This document shows, one piece after another, positions 47,901 through 58,762 of a stretch of DNA of 64,000 nt; position 1 is the first letter of the stretch; each line of letters begins with the position of its first letter. A program made the translations under genes and the position numbers. The stretch comes from Panagrolaimus kolymaensis (Eukaryota > Nematoda > Chromadorea > Rhabditida > Panagrolaimidae). The notes under the pieces were generated by a model. It was not told the DNA's origin and searched no databases. It saw nothing but the letters and a program-made list of their open reading frames with translations. Location: positions 3,968,001 through 4,032,000 of the forward strand of contig JAJQJQ010000003.1 of assembly GCA_028622995.1 (NCBI GenBank), written 5' to 3'.

Positions 47901-50900
47901 GTAAAAATAAGTATCATTTTTGTTATTAAAAGTCTTACACAAAGACAACATAATAGAAGCATTAAGAAAGTTCCACCAAGACCCGCCACTCCCACACACC
48001 ATGAAAGACGAATAAACATAGTTACACCAAGAATGTGTTGAATGGTTGGAAGATATACGCCAAGCATCACTCCAAGATTTGCCTATATTTTTAAAAGTTT
48101 TGTTATTTGATTTTAATTAATTAAAGAAAATGTTTACTTTTTTCTTTTTACTTTCTTCTCTTTCTAATGGTCCAGGAGTTGTGTAACCTTTAAAATAATC
48201 GCTAACCAAAGTTGTGGATGGTTCCTCGAAGAGTGCCATATTATGGTCGCTGCTCCGATTTCGGAAAGAACCCCATAATCCACCGAGTTTTTCATCTAAA
48301 AAATGGAAAAGTAAAATCAGGGGTTAAAGCATCGACAAAAATATTTTTAAAATTTTTGGAGTTAGTGCAAAATTAGTAAAAATATTAGAATAGAAAATAA
48401 AAGTTAGTAAAAAGCAAGCGAACCATTTGTAAATTTCTCGTCTATCGTTATTGGACTTAATTGACTTAATTCAGAAATATTTTTCTCTGGGGAAGGCGGT
48501 ATTATCGATGGCGTAACATGAAATTTAACTGAGGTTGTTTGTTCTTGTTTTGCTGATCCATTTAGAAGAGTAGTTTCATCGACGGGTGTTACCACAAGCT
48601 TTATTACCATACTTTAATTATATACCATTAATTTAATAACTCAGGAAAAAAATAAAGCTTTAAAAAATAAATATTAAGTTGTGATGAAATGAGCACACGT
48701 AAACAACAAAAGAGTGAATGAGGATCAAGATCATCAACAAAAGAATTATCAAGAAGCAACTAGAGAAAATGTAAAGAGCAAACTAAGGCCAATAAGAAAG
48801 ACAACGACGAAAAAATGTTCTTGTAAAAACAAACTAAATTCTCAGGACATTTTTTCTAATTGTTTTTTGTTTAAAGCGTAGGAAAGAAAAGTTTGCGCAC
48901 AGCCACTTGAAAAAAAAGAGGTTAAACCAGCAGGAGCTGATAAAAAAAGTGGTAGCAATGTGGACGAAAATTAAGTCAAAATAAAAACGAAAGGAAATGG
49001 AAAGGGAAAGCCCAGACTGCCACTTTCCAAAACAAAACAAAAAAAAATTGTGCTTCTAAATTAAATGGAAAACCAAATAGCAACGGTCAATGAACAACAA
49101 AAAAAAGAAATTGAAAGCTAGCAAAATGGTATCACATTTTAACTAATATAAAAAATTGAAACCACAAACAAAAAAACAAAACAAAAGCAAAAAAATATGA
49201 GATGAGAAAAAAGCCATCTGCAATGAGAAAGGAAAAATACAAACGGGTGTCTTTAACGATGACGGAAGTAGCAAAAAGAAAAGCCAAGATTCGTTCGTTT
49301 CGTTCTTTTTCTGGATGAATTGATCGTTTAAAAAAAACGAGACAAATTTTTTAAACCCGCGCTTTTTAGCATTTCCCACATAGATCATCAACCAACCAAC
49401 AATAAACCAACTTGGCTTTTGAGTGTTCCCGTAATAGAGTGGAGAAGAAGAAAAAAAAGATGCAATAGAAATGAAAGCAAGCAAATAGCAAATAAAAAAA
49501 ACATAAGCAAGCATTCGTCAGTATTTTTATTTTTTTTAGCAAAAGCATTGCAAGCTGTCGTCGGTCATGCTGGTAGTAGGTTGTTTTGTTAGTTTAAACG
49601 ACTTTCATTATTTCAACATTACCACTCTTTCTCCTCCTCTCACTTACCTCCTTCAGATCCCGCTCTTACATCACGGTTGGCATCTCTGAAACATATATAT
49701 GCGTATTGAGTTAATTTTAATTTAAATGACTCATGTGTTTTTTTTATGTACAAATAAGGGGTGTTAAAAAACGTCAAAATTAATCAAAAAATTTTTGATG
49801 CTATTATAGATTTTTTTCTACTGCTTTTTTTAGTTTTTGTTTTCGATAAAAAAACATATTCATGTGATGATATGCATGGAATTGACTTACGCATTATTAT
49901 TGTCCGTGGACGACTGCTGTTGTCCGGAACTATCGGCAACCTTTTTTCGCATGAATGTTTTTCCAAATTGGCCGACTCTGAAACAAAAAAATATGTAAAA
50001 ATAAAGCTTTAACGATAAGCTCCTTCCTGATATTCAATATGTTTAACGATAAAATAAAAAAGAGGAATTAAATAAAGAGAAAATAAAACAAAACAAAAAA
50101 ACGGAAACACTTAAGCTTTTTTATGTATATTCATAAAAGCCAGTGATAATCAGAAGGAAAAAAATCAAAATATAAAAAATATTATCGAAAAAAGTTACGA
50201 TTTTGTTTTATAGTTTTGACAAAAAAATGATAAATGTCTTTTGAAATTAGAAACAATCTTGAAAAATCACTGATATTTTTTCTTTTCATTTAGGAATGGC
50301 GTGGAAATTATATGAGACATTTTGATGCGCAAGAGAGAAAGAGACATCTGTGTCCGAGAGAGCTATCAATAATTATTGAGGGTGGTGGTAGCAGTAGTAG
50401 CCACAAATAATATTTTCTTTTAAATGTCGCGGAACATTAAAAAAAATTAGGGAAAAAAGCGTTATTGTTATTTCGTTGGGGGTATTAGTATCGTTTGGTC
50501 TCCCTTTCTCTCTTGCGCAGCAGCAGCAGCCACCGATCATCTTGTTCGTTCTTGATTGATAACACTATAAATGAAAAGCAACAAACAAAAAAGGCTGCGA
50601 CGATCGGTTACATTTTTTTAGTTTTGTTTTTGATGTTGCTTTTGTACATATAAAAAAAACTAGACTTTTTTTTTAGGAAGAAGTAAGCTAAGAAATTTGG
50701 CATCATCGATTAAAAAATAGTTAGTCAGTCTTATCGACCAAGTGTCATGTTAAATAATAATCGAGAAAAATAGGTATAATTTTTTTAATGCGCATAAAAT
50801 TGTTTTTCAATATGCTGATCAATTTTTGAGCCCTATGGTTATCAATCGAGCGCCTTCTTTCTTCCATCATCATCTTTCTTATTCGCCCGTTTGTATATTG

Positions 50901-51259
50901 ATCTAACAAACAAACAATAACGTGCATTTTAATCGGTAATTTGTTTAAAAATTTTTTTTTATGATGGATGAATGATGATAATTACCGAAAAAAAATTTCG
51001 CCATCCCAACAAAGAAAAAAAATGAAGATAAAATTAGAGAAATATGCAAATTAATAAAGAAAAAATTCATCACATACCTTTCTTCGCCAGGTGTTTCATC
51101 ACCTTTTGGTTGTGGTGTTGGATTATCCACTTCCGGCATAGTTTGTTCTTCGTCTTTTCCACTATAATAATTACAACAATAAAAATTTTTTTCCTTCTTT
51201 GGGAGATGGTTCACTTACACTTTAAGGCGCTTTTGAAGTTGCCTGAAAATTCCTGCCAT
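44940..51259 (-). CDS. K-Cl cotransporter (SLC12A/KCC family), two alternative N-termini
   Basis: The common exons are 48138-48295, 47939-48082, 47691-47876, 47295-47644, 47138-47235, 46179-47088, 45203-46127 and 44940-45149. With first exon 48424-48610 the protein has 1055 aa. With upstream exons 51219-51259, 51078-51161, 49891-49977 and 49648-49685 it has 1076 aa. KCC features include [14 protein letters not shown] before TM1, TM1 ([20 protein letters not shown]), [20 protein letters not shown], a large extracellular loop between TM5 and TM6 with cysteines ([17 protein letters not shown]) and sequons (NWT, NIS), and [21 protein letters not shown] long regulatory C-terminal half ([13 protein letters not shown]) ends [12 protein letters not shown]. 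The family moves K+ and Cl- out of cells together, setting cell volume and neuronal Cl-. Which C. elegans kcc gene is the orthologue needs a tree. Confidence 0.93.
48424..48610 (-). other. Alternative first exon of the K-Cl cotransporter (proximal)
   Basis: ATG at 48610 opens [20 protein letters not shown] and the exon ends in phase 1 (FTNG) with donor GTTCGC, a weak site. It joins the exon at 48295 as FTNGDEKLGG. The segment is Ser/Thr/Pro-rich and disordered, with TP and SP sites that could be phosphorylated. Confidence 0.7.
48611..49647. other. A-rich (minus-strand T-rich) promoter/intron region of the K-Cl cotransporter
   Basis: No coding exon is seen. For the distal isoform this is intron; for the proximal isoform it is promoter. 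The open frames in it are low-complexity. Confidence 0.45.
49648..51259 (-). other. Alternative distal 5' exons of the K-Cl cotransporter
   Basis: Four small exons (51219-51259, 51078-51161, 49891-49977 and 49648-49685) join with agreeing phases and standard GT-AG borders. They encode [60 protein letters not shown] and [13 protein letters not shown], and end in phase 1. This is exactly the phase needed to enter the same exon at 48295 (SEGDEKLGG). Four consecutive matching phases are unlikely by chance, so a second promoter about 2.7 kb upstream is well supported. Confidence 0.75.
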
Positions 51260-51723
51260 TATATTATTCCTTTAAAATCAAAAGGATAAAAGACAAAATT
51301 TCATCAATTTAAAACAGACAAAAAGCAAAAGTATAACTTTTTGTTAACATAAAAAGAGAGCAAATAAAATGTTTCTGCAATCCTAAAGAAACTCGCGAAA
51401 ATTCACCTCACTCTGTTGTTATAATCCTATTTTATATCAGAATAATAAAAAATGATTTGAATAATTAGGCTTTTATCGTGAAACCTTCGATCAAAAAGCA
51501 ATAATCAAAAAAACTAAACGAATTTTCCACGAATTTCTTTTTATTTTCAGCTTTTGAATTTTGATTTATCAAAAAAATAATTTCACAATTATGTTTTACA
51601 AAAAAAGAAGGAGAAAGTGTGAAAAAAGGAAACAATTGTTTCAAAAACTAAATAAATTAAATGCAAATGAGTTTGGCTTTTTCGATGTACATGCATAAAT
51701 ATGTTTTTGTTGTATTTTTTGCT

Positions 51724-53516
51724 TTATTGTTCTTCAACAAGGAGACAATCAAAATCATCAAGAACACGAACTAAACCAGGACGGGCTTGAATATTCGGTA
51801 AATTATTTGGATCTAAAGGTTTGACGCGATATTTTTTAAACAACGAAGTTAGGGACAAAAGAAGTTGTGGCCGAGCCAAAGCTTCACCGAGACAGCTTCT
51901 TCGACCAATTGAAAATGGCTTGAGCAAAGGATTAGGATTGAATTGTCCTAAAACAGGTATTAATTTAAAAAAGACGTGAATTTGTGCGGTAATCACCTGT
52001 TAATGGATCCAAATGCCTTTCAGGTTTAAGCTTCATTGGATCAGGAAAATGTAAAGGATCAAGATTGAAACAAGCCAATTGCGCAATAACGCATGTACCA
52101 GTTTCAAATTTGTGTCCTTCGATGCTTGTTGGTTCCAATGTTTCATGAATTAACGATAATGGAATAACATTTGCCAATCGATGAACTTCCTAAAACCACC
52201 AATAACGCGATTTCTGACAAACAAAAACAAACTTGAACAAAAGCATTTAAATAATTTAATTTCTTTAAATTTGCAACTGTGACGTCATCGTGAAAATCGC
52301 GTAACTCATTCTTTAGTTTAGTTTGAGTTTCTTGGTCATGAATTAAATATAGCATTGCAAATTGTAGGGTAGTTGTAACAGTTTCAACTCCAGCTGCCCA
52401 TAAATCATAACAAGCAATAACAAACTGCCATTCTTCGAAACCATTTTGATGAGAATTATTTTTTTCCATTTCCGCTAAGAAACAATTAGCATAATCATTA
52501 TATGATTCAACATTGTTTCCTGCTTTTCGCTTTTTTTCTTTATGTTTTTGAATGTGAAATTGTAAAAAGTTAATAAATTCGTCATTATAATGTGCTGCTT
52601 TTTGTACACCAAAATCTAAAATAATCAAAACTAAATATTTTAGTTACCAAAAATATAAACAAACTATAAATTTTTAGCTTTTCAAACCATTGAAGCCATG
52701 GCATAACTTCTAATAACATCCAACTTGGTTTAAACCAATCTGTGAAAACATTTTCTACAGCAATTTTAAGTCGCATTATTTCTTCGTTATCCGATAAAGT
52801 ATTTCCAAAAACAAGTTTATGCATAATTTTAGCATTTGCTATCTAAAAATTCTTTTTACTTCTCAAAATTTTAGATTTGTCAAGAAAAGAATTTACCGAA
52901 AATATTCTTTTGGTATTGACTCGGTCAGTATGATTTTTTCTTGCCAATTCTTGTTCAATGGAATCTTCAATATGAAAAACAATTAATGGTTCCAATTCAG
53001 ATCTGCCAAATCCAAAATTTTTTAAAGTTTGTAACGCAAATCTTCTTTGGGCTTTGTAAATATCGTTTTCATTTAACATTAAACCATAATTCCCTTTAAA
53101 TAAAATATCCATGATGGATGATCGAGGTCTACCAGCAAAGATCTAAAATAAATTTGAATCTTCTAGAAACTGTAACTCTATGCATGAAAAAAATAATATG
53201 GACCTCGCCTGGTTTTCCAAATGTAGCTTCCATTAATTTACCATCAGCTAAAATGACAATGGGTTCCGGCAACCAAATAGTAAAAATCTTTCCATATTTA
53301 TCTCTCCATTTATTTAAAGTTATTTCAGGTGCATCAACATTTAAATGAAAAATGTTTCCAACAACTGGTAAAGGAAATGGTCCTACAAAATTTATGCAAA
53401 TTTTATATAAAAACAAAAATGTGTAAACTACCTTTTGGATATTTTCGTCTGCGAAGTTCATTGTTGATAAAAAGATAAAACAATATTGTTCCAAAAAGCA
53501 ATAACACACTCAACAT
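51724..53516 (-). CDS. Cytochrome P450 (CYP2 clan, CYP33-like)
   Basis: The product has 495 aa from seven exons: 53432-53516, 53204-53382, 52897-53142, 52665-52842, 52233-52615, 51997-52189 and 51724-51947. An N-terminal ER anchor (MLSVLLLFGTILFYLFINNE) is followed by a basic halt (LRRRKYPKGP) and PPVVGN-like FPLPVVGN. Helix I has AAGVETVTT (the AGxxT oxygen-activating motif) and helix K has EVHR (ExxR). PERH stands where PERF is usual, and the haem loop is FSIGRRSCLGEALARPQ with its Cys ligand. All seven junctions agree in phase. The intron after exon 4 is 49 bp if the donor GTTTGT is used; the alternative donor would leave a 32-bp intron, too short to splice. The enzyme would be an ER monooxygenase for xenobiotics or lipids; substrate unknown. 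It lies upstream of the K-Cl cotransporter on the same strand. Confidence 0.92.
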
Positions 53517-54109
53517 AATTTCTTAAAACAAAGATGAGAGTTATGTTTTGATTGATTTTTTGTTTTTACTACAACAGGTTTTTTTGTTGATAACAAAATA
53601 TTACACATTTAAAAGGCAACCTTTCAATTTGGTATAGGTTAAAATTGAAAGAAAAAATTTGAACTGCGTATGAATTTTCACAACGGCGTAACTCAAAACT
53701 TGATTCAGCAATTTTTTCATGTTATTCATTTTTTTCAAACCCAAATATCTTGTTGATGAGCTCAATGATTGAAAAAAAAGTGGAGTTCGAAAATTTAGTA
53801 AAATAATTAATCTACAAGATTTTTAAAACAGAAAAAAAATTTTGGATTTTTTTGATTTTTGCCAAAGCATTAACTTTAAAAAAGATTTCTTTAAGTGAAA
53901 AACATTAAACATTAAATATTCCTAATTTCATTGAATAGGTAGATGAAAAGAAAATGGCATGAAAAACACGAGTAAAAATATATAATAAATGATTTATGTA
54001 ATCCACTTATTTATTTTCTTTCAAAATTGCCTCAAAAAAATGAAAATTTAATTGAAAATTCAACAAAAAGTTCACTTTCATATAGTCCAAAAAAGTTGTT
54101 ATTATATTA

Positions 54110-54178
54110 CCGGGTTTCGTGGCGCAGTGGAATTTTTGCAAGACGTTGTAGAATTTTCGCTGGGTTCGAAACCCGGTG
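54110..54178 (+). mobile_element. tRNA-like Pol III head (SINE-type), copy A
   Basis: TGGCGCAGTGGA at 54120-54131 fits the A box and GGTTCGAAACC at 54163-54173 fits the B box of a Pol III promoter, about 31 bp apart, the normal spacing in tRNA genes. A T-arm (CTGGG TTCGAAA CCCGG) folds properly. The two ends of a tRNA acceptor stem do not pair, and instead CCGGGTTTCG at 54110 pairs with CGAAACCCGG at 54167. This is therefore tRNA-derived but not a working tRNA. A simple CAA-rich tail follows directly, as in tRNA-derived SINEs. Confidence 0.7.
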
Positions 54179-54191
54179 CACAACCACAACC

Positions 54192-54240
<49 letters not shown>

Positions 54241-54282
54241 CCACAACAACCACAACAACAACCACAACAACAACCACAACAA
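54179..54282 (+). repeat. CAA/CCACAA trinucleotide tract, copy A
   Basis: A tract of about 104 bp made of CAA units with scattered CCACAA. It contains an uninterrupted stretch of many CAA before the mixed part. It reads as polyThr, polyGln or polyAsn in different frames, but those are artefacts of the repeat. Confidence 0.9.
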
Positions 54283-54711
54283 CACAAAATTTTTGATTTT
54301 TTTGGCTTATTTAAATTTCTTGTTTATCATAATAATTAATTGTACAAATTCTTTTTAATGTTTTTACATCTTGATGCATGTTTTCATTACAAAAAAGCCA
54401 AAAACAGTCATTCGAAAGTTGTTGGATTTAAGAAGTTTTATTTATGAAACAAATATTTTTTGCCTCTTTCTGCTGATCTTATTTTTTTCTTTTCTTCTAA
54501 AAAATTCATGCAAATCTAAGACATTTCAGAAATGGCTGCAAAAAATGTTAAAAGAGTCATTTGAAAGTTGCTTCCAATTCGGCATGATAGGATCTGATTT
54601 GAAAAATATCAATAGATGTAAAAATGCATAAATATCGATAAAAATAAAGCACTTTTCTTATTCAAAATGTTTTAAATTAGATTAAGTACATCAATGCTTG
54701 ACATGTGTTCC

Positions 54712-55418
54712 GTACGTTAGGAAATTTAAATTTTTGAATTGCGACAATTTTTTTTTATTTTCCAATTAATTTTTATTTATTTTTATAACCATGAAAATGT
54801 ATGCTAAAAGTAACTCACTCCCTCAATTAAAGAGATATGAAACCTCGAAGTTTCATGTTCAAAAACATAGGTATTAGTGGAAGCTTGTAGAAATTAAAAA
54901 TAGAGAAAGTCTCTTTCACTCACAAAAAAATTCAATTTGTTCCATGCAAATAAATGTTTTGAAGTTTTTATGAAAACAATGGAAATCGATGAAAATAATA
55001 AAACTTTTTTCAAGAAAAACAATATTTAATGTTTTGAATTTTAATAACCAAACTATAAAAATAAAGGAATCATCGATTTTTTTTGATTCAATTAATTATC
55101 AAATTATTCTAATTTTCCAAACACCTGTCTCAAATATATTCATATAAAACCTCATAGGTATTTGAAGCATTTCCACATTGCATCATAAACCAAAAAATTA
55201 TTATTGCTGCTTTTTGATAAATATTTGTTTCGCTTAAAAAAGCAAAACTTTCCAAAATTTATTTTAATTTTTCCAAAGCCACTTTAAAAAGAGCTGGAAT
55301 TTAATTATTACCTCAAACTTTGGGTAATTAAACCGAAGATGAATTCTTTTTCATTCTTTTTCTATAAAAATATAAAATAAGGAAGGATGCGTTTGGTTTT
55401 TTTATTCTTCTTTAGTTG

Positions 55419-55422
<4 letters not shown>
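54712..55422. other. AT-rich non-coding sequence with small repeat fragments
   Basis: No gene. A patch near 55215-55285 (TTTCGCTTAAAAAAGCAAAA, then CTTTCCAAAATTTATTT) resembles 57170-57230, so it is another fragment of locally repeated DNA. Confidence 0.5.

Positions 55423-55488
<66 letters not shown>
55423..55488. repeat. (CT)n dinucleotide microsatellite
   Basis: About 33 uninterrupted CT units. It is likely to vary in length between strains and could mark this locus. Confidence 0.95.
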
Positions 55489-55491
<3 letters not shown>

Positions 55492-55734
55492 TTTTCAACC
55501 ATAGATATACAGAAAAGAGAGAAAGGAAGATAGATAACGCACAAAAAAGGTGGAAAAAAATGTTTGCCGGTTGTCGTCGTTCACTTATTTTTTCAAAAAA
55601 ATAAATTTAAATATCATTGCATTTTGTTTTTTAGTTATTAAAAAATTTAGAATGCTGATTGATTTATTAAGACAGTAATATTTACAATAAAATATTAATT
55701 AATTACATTATTAAATACAAACAAAATTAAATAT

Positions 55735-56813
55735 TTATTTTTTACCTAAAAGACCACTTAAAAGTCCGCCACCATTTCCTTCACTTCCACTGCCACCACC
55801 AAGGAGGCCACCCAAAAGTCCGCCACCATTACCGCCTAATAATCCACCCAAAAGTCCATCATCTCCCAAAATGCTTGATAATAAACCTTCAGGGCTTAAA
55901 ATTCCATTCAACAAATCAGTTCCAAGAAGGCCACCGGTAAGGATGTTTAAAAGTTTTTTAACGGTTTCAACAATTCCTGTTAAACCATTTCCAAGTAAAC
56001 CGTTCAAGATGCTATCAACTTGGAGGAGACCTTTAAGATTGAGATTATTAAGATTGAGGAGGCTTCCAAGATCTTTTAAAAGTTGATCAAGAAGTTTTTG
56101 AATATTGGTGAGAAGATTAGAAACTAAATTTCCAATAGCTTTATCTTGATCAAGTAAAGTTAAAGCATCATTATTGATGATATCCTTAAAAAAATAATTA
56201 TTTTTATATATTTTTTATGCTTGCATTGATTGATTGAACTTACAGCAAGTTGTTTAACAAAATCTCCAAGTTCAGGTGAAAGATTATTAGCAATTTTTTG
56301 TACGCTATCAAGGGTTGTGCCAACTTTGCCTTGAACATCTTCCTTAATGGAATTATATAAATTTGTAAGGTTGACATCCTTTTGTCCGCTAACCCAACCA
56401 TCAATTTCTTGTAAAATTTCTGAATGAGTTAAATTTTCATTTGCAAGTAATTTAGATAATTCATCCAATTGAATTTGAGATAAACCGGGAAGTAATTGTT
56501 CAAGAATGTTTATGACTTGATCGAGAAGTACACGAACCACTCGAACTACATCTCCTACTAGACCATCCAAACCAGCATTAAGGGGTAAAACTTTAAGAAT
56601 GGATAAAATTCCATCAGGTCCACCTAATAAACCATCTAAACCACCAGAAAGTCCAGCTGAACCAGATGTATCTGAAGGTAATGATGGAACAGTTACTCCA
56701 CCATTGCCGCCTCCACCAAGAAGACCTCCAAGTAAATCACCTGTTGGTGCTACAGAAGAGAACGCACTCAAAGATAGTAGCACAATAATAAGCGATGCTG
56801 CTTTGTTAAACAT
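55735..56813 (-). CDS. Secreted GLLGG-repeat protein
   Basis: The product has 339 aa from two exons: 56244-56813 and 55735-56184. I start at the ATG at 56813 (MFNKAASLIIVLLSLSAFSS), which opens a signal peptide. Both ends of the mature protein carry Gly/Leu repeats (DLLGGLLGGGGNGG near the start; GLLGGLLGGNGGGLLGGLL near the end). Between them lies a helical middle with heptad-like Leu and Ile (DQVINILEQLLPGLSQIQLD, KLLDQLLKDLGSLLNLN). There are no cysteines in the mature protein. The composition suggests a self-assembling secreted or structural protein, perhaps cuticle, egg or gland material; nothing in the sequence decides. It sits between the two 1-kb direct repeats. Confidence 0.85.
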
Positions 56814-57261
56814 TTTATGATTCAATCAAATAACTGATACCTTTTTAAAAAATTTTATGCCGCTTTTATATTAGCCATTTTGGTGATTGAACACCATATT
56901 TTTGAACAAAAAATAATCAACCATTGTTTTTTTAAACAAACACAAAAAAACATTGCATAAATTAATGCTTTAATATTTATTATTTCAAAGTTGCAAAAAC
57001 AAACAAAAAACATGGGATTAAAAAAATTCTGGTGATCAAATTAATTTTTTTTAAAGCAGTTTATGCTTTTTCTGAAAAGGTTTTTTCACCTTTTTTTTCT
57101 TCCAAAATTTGAATAGCTAATTACTTACTTGTGTTATTGAAATCAATAATTTTTTGGTTTTAAAATATTTTTGTTTCGCTTGTTTAAAGCAAAACTTTCC
57201 AAAATTTATTTACTTTTCTTTTCCAAAGCATTTTTTGCTTGAAGTCAAATAACATAAATTT

Positions 57262-57431
57262 TGGTTGCTTCCAAATCGGCTTGATAGGATCCGATTTGAA
57301 AAATATCATTAAAAATGGATGTAAAAATGCATAAATAATGAGAAAAATAAAACACTTTCACTCTGCAATTTTTTTTCTTATTCAAAACGTTTTAAATTAG
57401 ATTTCTTGCATCAAGGCTTGATACAAGTGTT
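57262..57431. repeat. Diverged partial copy (C) of the 1-kb repeat 3' end
   Basis: GGTTGCTTCCAAATCGGCTT and the bases that follow match the 3' parts of copies A and B with scattered substitutions. A stretch CTGCAATTTTTTTTC is shared with copy B, and the final TTTTAAATTAGATT with copy A. It lacks the tRNA-like head. A third, older copy shows that this is a repeat family and not only one segmental duplication. Confidence 0.7.
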
Positions 57432-57740
57432 CATAACAAGCTTATTAAAATCATAATAAATTATTCTTGTTAAACAAAAATTCTTTAAAAAATCAAATCT
57501 CGACTTAATTTTATGTGCTGAATCTGAAAATCTATACAATTTCCAGCATTTTCCATCAACAAAAATAGTTACGTTCACCTCGAAGTGATCGCGTACATCG
57601 TATCGTGTCCATTAATTAATAAAATATGGATGTTGGTTGAAGGTCATAATTGGTATGCGATTCAAAACCCTGTTGGGAATAATCATTAAAAATCATATAA
57701 TAAATATTTGGATAAAAATATCCATATGCTTTATTGAACA

Positions 57741-58762
57741 CCGTAACTCAAAACGTGATTCAGCAAATTAATTTTTTCATGTTATTCATTTATTTAAAAC
57801 CCAAATATCTTGTTGATGAGCTCAATGATTGAAAAAAAAGTGGAGTTCGAAAATTTAGTAAAATAATTAATCTACAAGATTTTTAAAACAGAAAAAAAAT
57901 TTTGGATTTTTTTGATTTTTGCCAAAGCATTAACTTTAAAAAAGATTTCTTTAAGTGAAAAACATTAAACATTAAATATTCCTAATTTCATTGAATAGGT
58001 AGATGAAAAGAAAATGGCATGAAAAACACGAGTAAAAATATATAATAAATGATTTATGTAATCCACTTATTTATTTTCTTTCAAAATTGCCTCAAAAAAA
58101 TGAAAATTTAATTGAAAATTCAACAAAAAGTTCACTTTCATATAGTCCAAAAAAGTTGTTATTATATTACCGGGTTTCGTGGCGCAGTGGAATTTTTGCA
58201 AGACGTTGTAGAATTTTCGCTGGGTTCGAAACCCGGTGCACAACCACAACCACAACAACAACAACCACAACAACAACAACCACAACAACCACAACAACAA
58301 CAACCACAACAACAACAACAACCACAACAACAACAACAACCACAACAACACAAAATTTTTGATTTTTTTGGCTTATTTAAATTTCTTGTTTATCATAATA
58401 ATTAATTGTACAAATTCTTTTTAATGTTTTTACATCTTGATGCATGTTTTCATTACAAAAAAGCCAAAAACAGTCATTCGAAAGTTGTTGGATTTAAGAA
58501 GTTTTATTTATGAAACAAATATTTTTTGCCTCTTTCTGCTGATCTTATTTTTTTCTTTTCTTCTAAAAAATTCATGCAAATCTAAGACATTTCAGAAATG
58601 GCTGCAAAAAATGTTAAAAGAGTCATTTGAAAGTTGCTTCCAATTCGGCATGATAGGATCTGATTTGAAAAATATCAATAGATGTAAAAATGCATAAATA
58701 TCGATAAAAATAAAGCACTTTTCTTCTGCAATTTTTTTTCTAATTCAAAAAGTTTTAAATAA
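57741..58762. repeat. Direct repeat copy B (about 1 kb) with tRNA-like head and CAA tail
   Basis: Near-identical to 53685-54660, offset by 4060 bp before the CAA tract and 4066 bp after it. The A box is at 58180-58191 and the B box at 58223-58233. The tract at 58239-58348 has CCA interruptions spread evenly, unlike copy A. At its 3' side it continues with CTGCAATTTTTTTTCTAATTC, which copy A lacks but copy C has. Confidence 0.85.

Larger units (their letters stand above)
53685..54711. repeat. Direct repeat copy A (about 1 kb) with tRNA-like head and CAA tail
   Basis: From about 53685 to 54660 this copy is almost identical to 57741-58726, the main difference being the length and pattern of a CAA/CCACAA tract. 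The 3' edge (to about 54711) also resembles a third, diverged copy at 57262-57431. The 86-codon frame at 54371-54631 is repeated in copy B but has AT-rich composition and is probably not a gene. The identity over about 950 bp indicates a recent duplication or a young repeat family. Confidence 0.85.

Noticed and set aside
54110..54190. A functional tRNA gene
   Set aside because: A and B boxes and a T-arm are present, but the acceptor stem and anticodon arm do not form, and the sequence runs into a repeat tail.
54007..54358. Poly-Thr, poly-Gln, poly-Asn, poly-Cys and poly-Leu frames
   Set aside because: They are all readings of the CAA/CCACAA tract in different frames of the repeat, not proteins.
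54371..54631. 86-codon frame present in both repeat copies
   Set aside because: The identity comes from DNA-level repeat identity; the composition is that of AT-rich DNA and no transposase or other motif is present.
55362..55604. Frames of alternating Arg-Glu or Ser-Leu
   Set aside because: They are translations of the CT microsatellite.
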